Shown: positions 1 to 5,356 of the stretch, piece after piece
Layout of the letters: each line of letters opens with the position of its first letter
Numbering within the stretch: position 1 is the first letter of the stretch
Assembly (NCBI GenBank): GCA_029857875.1
Contig: JAOUGB010000198.1
Span: 1 to 5,356, forward strand
Reading direction: 5' to 3'
Length of the DNA stretch: 5,356 nt
DNA from: Desulfobacteraceae bacterium
Lineage (GTDB): Bacteria > Desulfobacterota > Desulfobacteria > Desulfobacterales > UBA11574
Program-made: the position numbers and the translations under genes
The notes under the pieces: model-generated
The model's input: the letters and a program-made list of their open reading frames with translations, nothing else
What the model was told of the DNA's origin: nothing
Databases searched by the model: none

Positions 1-395
1 GGGCCGGAGAATTCATTGTCCGTCAGGGTGATCAGGGAGATTCCCTTTATGTCATCCGTGCCGGCTCATGCGGGATTTACGTTAGAAGAGACGGAAAGCA
101 GGAAAATAGAATTGCTACCATTGAACGTGGTGAATTTTTTGGTGAGATGAGTCTTTTGACCGGCGAACCGATTACTGCAACAGTACGGGCATTGGTAGAT
201 ACCTCTGTTATTATTATAGATAAAGAGAATTTTTCTAATATTTTAAACGACAATCCCACTATTTCTGTCCAGTTGGGCGAGATTCTGGCCAAACGCCAAA
301 AGGAATTGGCCGAGGAAGCCGGTCGTATAGTCGCAGCTACGCCTTCTTCCAGCAGCATGATTGCCAAAATCAAGTCGTTTTTCCGAATCGACTAA
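1..395 (+). CDS. C-terminal part of a cyclic-nucleotide-binding (CNB/cNMP) domain protein, 5' end outside the window
   Basis: The frame is open from base 3 to the TAA at 393-395, with no start or stop before it, so the gene begins upstream of the window; the internal ATG at 147 lies inside the domain and is not a start. The visible ~130 residues show the CNB beta-roll pattern: a G-E-F-I-V-R-Q-G-D-x-G-D-S-L-Y-V-I strand pair, then F-F-G-E-M-S-L-L-T-G-E-P around 135-170, which is the phosphate-binding cassette. The cassette Gly-Glu is present, but the arginine expected after Pro is Ile (codon 171-173), so binding of a normal cyclic nucleotide is doubtful. A helix (I-L-A-K-R-Q-K-E-L-A-E) and a Ser-rich tail end the protein. 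This tail style is familiar from mechanosensitive MscS-type channels carrying a C-terminal CNB domain, but the membrane part is not visible, so that identity is an inference. The gene converges on the HDOD gene, with 49 bp between the stop codons and no convincing terminator hairpin. Confidence 0.85.
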   Translation, partial: AGEFIVRQGDQGDSLYVIRAGSCGIYVRRDGKQENRIATIERGEFFGEMSLLTGEPITATVRALVDTSVIIIDKENFSNILNDNPTISVQLGEILAKRQKELAEEAGRIVAATPSSSSMIAKIKSFFRID

Positions 396-444
396 GCAGT
401 AGAATTTACGTAAAAAATGGCATGGACAAGCTTGACATCTTCAA

Positions 445-1521
445 TTAATCAGCATGCACCTCTTCAGACATTTTTTCTACGGATTCCTGAACGTCCTTCT
501 TTATATATTCAACATCTTCTTCCCGAAGATTTAAAAAATCCATAACCCCGTCTTCCATCCCATACTGTGCACCGTTTGTACCCGTCCCATAGCCATTTAG
601 CATTGCGATGTAATCCGCCATGTGAAGGATAAACGCCAATTCACTACCGTCTGATTTGGATGGGTTGTGATGGAATCTGATGGCAATCCTTTGATCGTTG
701 GGAATCTTCCATTTCTGGCACAACTCAGAGGCGATTTCGGAATGATCGAATCCCAGAATTGTTTTTTCAGCATTCACAAATGTATTTTCGCCGTTTGCCA
801 TGAATTCATCAAAAGAATCTTTTCTTTCGTAAACATATGGATCGAGGATCAGTTTTCCCGCATCATGAATAAGTCCGGCGAAAAAGGCCAAATTCCCAAA
901 CTCCGTATCTTTTCTGTTCGCAATAATCCTTGAACCAAATGCAACAGCAATGGAATGCCGCCAAAGATCTCCGGAATCGAGCTGGTATCCTTTTAAATCT
1001 TTGCTCATCAGATTTGAAATGCCTGCAACGGATATCAGCTCTCCAAGCGATTTAAACCCGAGCAACACCGAGGCATGCTGAACAGAGGAAACCTTTCCGC
1101 TCAGACCATAATACGCTGAATTGGCCAATTTCAATACCCGGGTGGCAATGGCCTGTTCTAATTCTATTACCCTGGCAAGTTCTTTAATATTTGAATCAGG
1201 CCTAGCCATTATTCTTTGTGCTTTTTGGACAACATGAGGCATTGCCGGCAAGTCGTCCAATGTACGAAGAATGCCATATTTCAATTTAATGCCTGAGGGT
1301 TGATTTTTTCCAAAAGACGGTTCCGGTGCAGGTTCAGCTGTTTGGTTTTTTTCCCCGGGTTTTGTCGATTGAAGCGGTTTATTCGGTTCTGCTTCAGACC
1401 TTAAATCAATGACAATCCGTTTTTTACAGGCCAAACATGACACTGCAAATTTCTTTCCAAATGGAATTTTTTCATCTGGAATATTATATGCCTTGCGGCA
1501 ATCTGGGCATTCTATTTTCAT
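445..1521 (-). CDS. Zinc-ribbon HDOD-domain signalling protein
   Basis: This 358-residue protein is cytoplasmic in style, with no signal peptide or membrane segment. Residues 1-40 form an MJ0042-type zinc ribbon with Cys5, Cys8, Cys29 and Cys32 in two CxxC pairs. Residues 41-80 are a Pro/Lys/Glu-rich linker. Residues ~85-305 are an HDOD domain, opening with the typical L-x-x-L-P-A-M-P-H and D-x-x-I-K-E-L-A-R-V-I-E pattern. Likely metal ligands of the HD superfamily appear retained: His189 (LWRHS), His219-Asp220 (HDAGK), His260 (FDHSE), His284/285 and Asp303 (HMADY). HDOD proteins usually act as signalling or scaffold components in motility, chemotaxis and stress regulation; enzymatic activity is rarely shown. 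An acidic helical tail of about 50 residues ends the protein. The ATG at 1519-1521 overlaps the TGA of the upstream pilus-type ATPase gene (ATGA) and no good Shine-Dalgarno precedes it, so translation is probably coupled. The family is sure; the role, perhaps control of the ATPase or of gene expression linked to it, is inferred from the operon. Confidence 0.93.
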   Translation of the reverse strand: MKIECPDCRKAYNIPDEKIPFGKKFAVSCLACKKRIVIDLRSEAEPNKPLQSTKPGEKNQTAEPAPEPSFGKNQPSGIKLKYGILRTLDDLPAMPHVVQKAQRIMARPDSNIKELARVIELEQAIATRVLKLANSAYYGLSGKVSSVQHASVLLGFKSLGELISVAGISNLMSKDLKGYQLDSGDLWRHSIAVAFGSRIIANRKDTEFGNLAFFAGLIHDAGKLILDPYVYERKDSFDEFMANGENTFVNAEKTILGFDHSEIASELCQKWKIPNDQRIAIRFHHNPSKSDGSELAFILHMADYIAMLNGYGTGTNGAQYGMEDGVMDFLNLREEDVEYIKKDVQESVEKMSEEVHAD

Positions 1522-3764
1522 TGTGGTTTATGATTCATCAGGTTTACAAGAATTTTAGTTGAAGCATCTATACGACCTGCCATTTGTTCTAAAATCTTAT
1601 TGGTAATTTTAGGATATTTGTCGATAATTTCTTGAAACTTGTCTCCAGGGTAACGTTCGATAATGGACTTTCCTCTGGAAATGACAGTTTCGGATCTTTC
1701 TTTACCGGTTATGGCGGCAATTTCTCCGAAGTATTCACCGGGTTGAACAATTTCTGATATTTTTTTCCCGTCTTTTACGACAATCAGTTCACCTTTAACA
1801 AGCTTAAAAAAATCAGAACCTCTATTCCCTTCTCTGAAAATTACAGCTTTACTGTCATATTCCTCAATCTCAGGAGTGGCAAGGTATGCCGGAATTGAGC
1901 CTTTGGTTAAATTTGTTCTTCTTAACACCTCCTCAACCGAAGTCGATCCCTGACGAATTTTTTCCAGACCCGCATCCCTTAATGTCACCATGCCTTCATG
2001 TATCGCCGTCTTTCTCAGTAGATCTTCCGAAACATCGGCACTAATTACCCTGGCAACATTTTCTGTGACTTCCATCATCTCATACAAGCCGACACGCCCC
2101 TTATACCCGGATCCCATGCATTCCGGACAGCCTTTGGGCCCGTGGATTTGAAGTTTTGAAATTTCATCAGAAGAAAATCCCATGTCCACAAGTTCTGCTG
2201 GATTAATGTTTTTCTCTACAGTCTTACAGTTTGGACAAAGTCTTCGAACCAGGCGTTGAGAAAGCACCATTGTTACTGCGGAAGCCAGCAGATAAGACGG
2301 TATGCCGATATCCACCAGACGTCCGATGGTAGAGGGGCAGTCGTTGGTGTGAAGCGTGCTGAAAACGAGGTGACCGGTCATGGCCGCTTTGACGGCAATT
2401 TCCGCTGTTTCCATATCTCGAATTTCACCGACCATGATGATGTCCGGGTCCTGACGCAAGAAAGATCTGAGGGCTGCGGCAAACGTCATACCCACGTCAT
2501 TCTTGACATTCACTTGGTTAATTCCCTTGAAATTGAATTCCACGGGGTCTTCTACGGTGAGTATTTTGCAATCTTCTTTGTTCAGTTTATTGAGGATCGA
2601 GTATAATGTGGTTGTTTTCCCGCTGCCGGTGGGACCGGTGACCAGCAGCAGTCCATAAGGCCGATACACGCAGCGCTCAAGTGCATTCAATGTTTCTCTC
2701 TCAAACCCCATTTGAGAAAGATCCACCCTCAGTGAAGACTGGTCGAGGACACGCATGACGATACTCTCACCAAAAAGCGTGGGCAATGTTGAAACACGAA
2801 AATCGATGGCTTTCCTTTTTCCAAAGGCCATCTTGATCCTGCCGTCCTGTGGTACACGGCGCTCGGCAATATTGAGCCCGGCTAAAATTTTCAGTCTGGA
2901 ATTTACCGCATTTTTGATGCTGGTCGGTAAATTCATAGACTTAAACAGATAGCCATCCAGCCGGTATCTGACCTGTAACATTTTCTCAAAGGGTTCAATA
3001 TGAATATCACTAACACCCTCATTAATGGCTTTAACAAGAATACCGTTTACAAGCTTGATAATCGGTGCATCAGATGCCGTGTATTCGTCGACAGCCGCCT
3101 TTTCATCATGATCCCCTATCAATTCCATATCGACCACGGCTTCTGAAACCAGAGAACCGAAGTCGTCGACCATTGAAACCGGTTGTTCTTCTTCACCAGC
3201 ATCATCTTGGATACCAAAGTAACTCTTGTATTCCTCATCACTTATTTCATAATGGGCTTTGTAAGCATCAACGATATCCTTTTCGGTAGAAACACAGACA
3301 CTGATACTTTTCTTAACTTCGTTCTGCAGACGATCCAGTGCGCTGGTATCTGTTGGCTCTGCCATTGTAACGACAAGCGCTTCTCCTTTGAACCTCAAAG
3401 GAAAAGCCATATATTTTTTAGCCGTTTCATACGGCATAATTTTAAAAACTTCCGGATCCGGAGTGGTTTTGGAAATTGTAATGGTAGGATAGTTGTGGAC
3501 ACGGCTTAGAACATTTACAATGGTATCTTCATCAATGTAACCGAGCTTGACAAGTATATTCCCCAAACGCCCATTATTCTTTTTCTGATAATTGATTGCA
3601 TCTTCAAGGTGGGTTCCGGTGATATAGCCTTCTTTACACAATAGTTCGCCAATCTTGGTTTTTCCGGCCCCGGATTGATCCATGATCGTCGATTTAAGGC
3701 TCGATTTTCTCGATTGAACACCGTTATTAGATTGGTCGCGTTTTATCGGATTTATATTTGCCAT
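1518..3764 (-). CDS. GspE/PilB-family type II secretion / type IV pilus ATPase with MshEN N-terminus and extra C-terminal CNB domain
   Basis: This is a hexameric-motor-type ATPase of 748 residues; PilB/GspE proteins are usually about 500-570. Residues 37-60 and 66-89 are tandem MshEN-type motifs (KIGELL...GYI and RLGNIL...GYI), the fold that binds c-di-GMP in MshE; Arg is Lys at position 37. Residues ~230-620 are the ATPase core: Walker A GPTGSGKT at 377-384, Asp box TVEDPVEF at 403-410, Walker B-like DIIMVGE at 441-447, His box HLVFSTLHTND at 465-475, and a tetracysteine zinc site at Cys510, Cys513, Cys546 and Cys549. All key residues are present, so an active ATPase is likely. Residues ~625-745 add a CNB domain with cassette FGEIAAITGKERSET at 679-693, keeping Gly680, Glu681 and Arg690. 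The extension motor role follows from the family; the partner apparatus is unknown because no pilin or platform gene is visible. The ATG at 3764 is the first start after an in-frame TAA, but its Shine-Dalgarno (AAAGAA directly before ATG) is poor; Met28 is an alternative that would still keep the MshEN motifs. A sigma-54-type promoter lies ~75 nt upstream. Confidence 0.95.
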   Translation of the reverse strand: MANINPIKRDQSNNGVQSRKSSLKSTIMDQSGAGKTKIGELLCKEGYITGTHLEDAINYQKKNNGRLGNILVKLGYIDEDTIVNVLSRVHNYPTITISKTTPDPEVFKIMPYETAKKYMAFPLRFKGEALVVTMAEPTDTSALDRLQNEVKKSISVCVSTEKDIVDAYKAHYEISDEEYKSYFGIQDDAGEEEQPVSMVDDFGSLVSEAVVDMELIGDHDEKAAVDEYTASDAPIIKLVNGILVKAINEGVSDIHIEPFEKMLQVRYRLDGYLFKSMNLPTSIKNAVNSRLKILAGLNIAERRVPQDGRIKMAFGKRKAIDFRVSTLPTLFGESIVMRVLDQSSLRVDLSQMGFERETLNALERCVYRPYGLLLVTGPTGSGKTTTLYSILNKLNKEDCKILTVEDPVEFNFKGINQVNVKNDVGMTFAAALRSFLRQDPDIIMVGEIRDMETAEIAVKAAMTGHLVFSTLHTNDCPSTIGRLVDIGIPSYLLASAVTMVLSQRLVRRLCPNCKTVEKNINPAELVDMGFSSDEISKLQIHGPKGCPECMGSGYKGRVGLYEMMEVTENVARVISADVSEDLLRKTAIHEGMVTLRDAGLEKIRQGSTSVEEVLRRTNLTKGSIPAYLATPEIEEYDSKAVIFREGNRGSDFFKLVKGELIVVKDGKKISEIVQPGEYFGEIAAITGKERSETVISRGKSIIERYPGDKFQEIIDKYPKITNKILEQMAGRIDASTKILVNLMNHKPQ

Positions 3765-3849
3765 TTCTTTATATTGGTTAGCCTTTTCTTTCGTTGTCCA
3801 CTGTTATACATTCCAGCAACTTGAAGGGGTGTGGTCATTCTGCAACTTT

Positions 3850-3865
3850 TGCAACATATGTGCCG
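3850..3865 (-). promoter_or_regulatory. Sigma-54 (RpoN) -24/-12 promoter of the ATPase-HDOD operon
   Basis: On the minus strand the sequence reads CGGCAC-ATATG-TTGCA. It matches the TGGCAC-N5-TTGCA consensus at all but the first position, and the invariant GG (3864/3863) and GC (3852/3851) are exactly 10 bp apart. The predicted transcript would begin near 3839, giving a 5' leader of about 75 nt before the ATG at 3764. A second TTGCA follows 10 bp further downstream but has no properly spaced GG. Such promoters need an ATP-hydrolysing enhancer-binding activator, and pilus genes in several proteobacteria use one (PilR). No activator gene is in the window. Confidence 0.7.
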
Positions 3866-3901
3866 ATTCTAAAGGGACCTTTATAGAGTTTAACAAATAA
3901 G

Positions 3902-3918
3902 ATCATAAAGCTTATGAT
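3902..3918. promoter_or_regulatory. 17-bp dyad, candidate activator-binding site
   Basis: ATCATAA and TTATGAT are perfect 7-bp inverted arms around the 3-bp spacer AGC. The centre lies about 71 bp upstream of the predicted sigma-54 transcription start, a reasonable position for an activator or modulator site. The dyad is AT-rich, so chance occurrence in this gap is possible. No T-run follows on either strand, which argues against a terminator. Confidence 0.35.
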
Positions 3919-3975
3919 ATCAATAGCATATATCTCTTATCAACCGCTTGTAAAAATTACTTTTTTTGAATTGGT

Positions 3976-4014
3976 ACCGACAAATTATTGACACATATAA
4001 ATAAAACCGACAAA
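3976..4014. repeat. Pair of 9-bp direct repeats (ACCGACAAA), 30 bp apart
   Basis: ACCGACAAA occurs at 3976-3984 and again at 4006-4014; on the minus strand, in the direction of the ATPase gene, each reads TTTGTCGGT. The start-to-start distance of exactly 30 bp is close to three helical turns, so both copies would face the same side of the DNA. They lie about 140 and 170 bp upstream of the predicted sigma-54 start, within the usual range of enhancer sites. Two more TGTC words on the minus strand lie between and beyond them (3990-3993 and 4049-4052). A role as enhancer-binding-protein sites is an inference from position and spacing. Confidence 0.4.
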
Positions 4015-4052
4015 CATTTCACAAATAACATTACAATTTCAAAATTAAGACA

Positions 4053-5356
4053 CTAATAAGCGACGCATCTGAATCCAAGAATATTAGAGTGTGATTCCGG
4101 TTCTATCATAAATCGACTGAATAATCTGATATCATTTCCTGATATCCAGCTTCCACCCCTAACAGCCCTATATTTTGCGCCATGTTTTTTTTTGGACGTT
4201 GAATCAAAACTGTCATTGGTCCATTCCAAAACATTTCCTATGGTGTCAACAATGCCAAAATCGTTTTCAAATTCAACGTATTTGTCTACAGATGTCGTGT
4301 CGGCGGTACAACTATCTTCAATGTTACAGGCATCTTTTTTCCATTCCTGTCCCCAGGGGAATATCCATCCGTTTGCAGTTCTAGACGCCGCTTCCCACTC
4401 ATTTTCAGTGGGTAATCGCTTCCCTGTCCAGGCTGCAAATGCCATGGCATCCTCCATACTGATTTGAACCACGGGGTGATTTCTTTTATTGTAAAGTGTG
4501 CTTTTAGGTCCGGATGGTCGATACCAGCATGCGCCTTCAACTGTTTTGCAATAAAGTGAAGAATTCCATGTGGAAGTGATCAATCCTGTTGTTTCATCTT
4601 TCTTCTTTTCAAATCGCCCATAATAAACAGTCCCATATCCAAACTTTTCCGCAGTGGTTTTATATCCTGTTTTTTCAACAAAAATTTCGAAAAGCCCATT
4701 AGTAATGGGAAATCGGCCAAAATAAAAGGGCTCCAAATATACCATTTGTTCAGGTTTTTCATCCTTTTTAGGATGATTGCTGCCGATTATATATTCGCCG
4801 CCTGGAATCAATATGTATTGATTATAATACCTGTCCATGGAACCCAGGTACCCATCGAATTCTTCGGAAAGGAGTTTGTCCTTTTTTATTTTACTATCTG
4901 CTTCAATACAGTTTTCCTGCCCCAAAGAACCAACCGGGAGCCCCAATTCTTCATTCCCTTTTTGCTCCTCCCCATCTTCAAATTTATGTTCGGCCTTCCC
5001 TGACATGCCATGGCCAACGCCTTCACCAGCTTCTTTGTCACCAGCCTCAAGACCCGTCCCGACATCCTTGGCTCGATCCCCAGCCTCGTCGCCAATATCT
5101 TCCCCTGTCTTTTCCTGCCCTGAATCTTGCCCGAGACCGATGCCTTCCAAGGTGTCTTTATCCCCGGGTCCGGATTCACCTGCCTGTTCCTCTGAAATCT
5201 CACCTCCAAGCATTCCTTCAACGTCATCAACGTCTTCGACATCGTCTAACTCTGTATCCTCTTCAGCCAATACATCTTCAAGTTCTTCATCAATCTCGGC
5301 TGCCTCAACCAAATCATTTGTATCCGTGTCTGCAATCTCTTCTATCTCTAAATCTT
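4053..5356 (-). CDS. Acidic low-complexity protein with C-terminal FGE-sulfatase (SUMF1-like) domain, 5' end outside the window
   Basis: The stop is TAG at 4053-4055. A TTG at 5310-5312 could be taken as a start, but the same frame continues open to the window edge with the same acidic composition (D-L-E-I-E-E-I-A-D-T-D-T-D-N), so the true start is upstream and the gene is partial. The first ~150 visible residues (about 5356-4860) are rich in Glu, Asp and Gly and look disordered, with degenerate EAGD...VGxG repeats near 5095-5005. No signal peptide is visible. The C-terminal ~255 residues (4817-4053) are an FGE-sulfatase/C-type-lectin-fold domain: I-P-G-G-E-Y-I-I-G-S, F-P-I-T-N, H-P-V-V-Q-I-S, G-K-R-L-P-T-E-N-E-W-E, F-P-W-G, I-G-N-V-L-E-W-T-N-D, V-R-G-G-S-W and L-G-F-R-C. 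In the segment after GGSW, where true formylglycine-generating enzymes carry two active-site cysteines, there is none (I-S-G-N-D-I-R), so sulfatase activation is unlikely; ligand binding or a kinase- or pilus-linked role is possible but not shown. The 288-bp gap and promoter downstream suggest transcription separate from the ATPase gene. Confidence 0.88.
   Translation of the reverse strand, partial: DLEIEEIADTDTNDLVEAAEIDEELEDVLAEEDTELDDVEDVDDVEGMLGGEISEEQAGESGPGDKDTLEGIGLGQDSGQEKTGEDIGDEAGDRAKDVGTGLEAGDKEAGEGVGHGMSGKAEHKFEDGEEQKGNEELGLPVGSLGQENCIEADSKIKKDKLLSEEFDGYLGSMDRYYNQYILIPGGEYIIGSNHPKKDEKPEQMVYLEPFYFGRFPITNGLFEIFVEKTGYKTTAEKFGYGTVYYGRFEKKKDETTGLITSTWNSSLYCKTVEGACWYRPSGPKSTLYNKRNHPVVQISMEDAMAFAAWTGKRLPTENEWEAASRTANGWIFPWGQEWKKDACNIEDSCTADTTSVDKYVEFENDFGIVDTIGNVLEWTNDSFDSTSKKKHGAKYRAVRGGSWISGNDIRLFSRFMIEPESHSNILGFRCVAY

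Noticed and set aside
396..444. Possible terminator between the convergent CNB and HDOD genes (TTTACGTAAA at 405-414; CAAGCTTG at 427-434 near an A-run).
   Set aside because: Both palindromes lack a loop and are too short or AT-rich to form a stable hairpin; no convincing stem plus T-run on either strand.
3914..3943. TTGATA-N18-TATCAT on the minus strand as a sigma-70 promoter for the ATPase gene.
   Set aside because: Weak match in AT-rich DNA with non-optimal spacing; the sigma-54 element is much better supported, though a minor second promoter cannot be excluded.
3949..3968. GTAA-AAA-TTAC followed by a T-run on the plus strand, resembling an intrinsic terminator.
   Set aside because: The stem is only 4 AT-rich pairs and no plus-strand gene ends upstream; the preceding minus-strand gene would need the opposite orientation.
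3988..4016. TTGACA (3988-3993) on the plus strand as a sigma-70 -35 box.
   Set aside because: No -10 match at 16-18 bp spacing, and no plus-strand gene follows; the word is part of an AT-rich, repeat-bearing region.
4011..4027. CRP-like site (TTTGTGAAATG on the minus strand) in view of the CNB domains.
   Set aside because: Only one half-site is present; the required inverted TCACA half at the correct spacing is missing.
4053..4200. Variable region of a diversity-generating retroelement, because FGE/C-type-lectin domains ending RGGSW...GFR are common targets.
   Set aside because: No reverse transcriptase or template repeat is visible and the C-terminal codons are not enriched for AAY; only upstream sequence could revive the idea.

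Overview
The window carries four protein-coding genes, two of them cut by the window edges, and one regulatory gap. The moderate GC content, a GspE/PilB-type pilus or secretion ATPase, a zinc-ribbon HDOD protein and a sigma-54-type promoter together suggest a Gram-negative deltaproteobacterium-like organism (Desulfobacterota or similar). This is an inference from gene style; no taxonomic marker is present.

Layout. Bases 1-395 (+) encode the C-terminal end of a protein with a cyclic-nucleotide-binding (CNB) fold; its style resembles the CNB tail of MscS-type channels, but the defining N-terminal part is outside the window. It converges on a two-gene minus-strand operon. The operon's second gene (445-1521) encodes a CxxC zinc-ribbon plus HDOD signalling protein. 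Its first gene (1518-3764) encodes a 748-residue GspE/PilB-family ATPase. Their stop and start codons overlap as ATGA. A 288-bp AT-rich gap (3765-4052) follows, holding a near-consensus -24/-12 sigma-54 promoter facing the ATPase gene, a 17-bp dyad and a pair of 9-bp direct repeats exactly 30 bp apart. Beyond it, 4053-5356 (-) encodes a protein with an acidic, Gly-rich low-complexity N-terminal region and a C-terminal FGE-sulfatase (SUMF1-like, C-type-lectin-fold) domain. That reading frame stays open to the window edge, so its true start is not visible.

How it may fit together. The most distinctive gene is the ATPase. It has an N-terminal pair of MshEN-type motifs (a known c-di-GMP-binding fold), a complete secretion-ATPase core, and an extra C-terminal CNB domain of about 120 residues that ordinary PilB/GspE/MshE proteins lack. 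The architecture suggests a pilus or secretion motor that could be controlled by two nucleotide inputs. It is translationally coupled to an HDOD regulator and probably transcribed by sigma-54 RNA polymerase with an enhancer-binding activator, as pilus genes often are. No pilin, PilC-like platform protein or activator gene lies in the window, so the apparatus this motor drives is unknown. The FGE-domain gene probably belongs to a separate transcript, and its domain appears to lack the catalytic cysteines of true formylglycine-generating enzymes.
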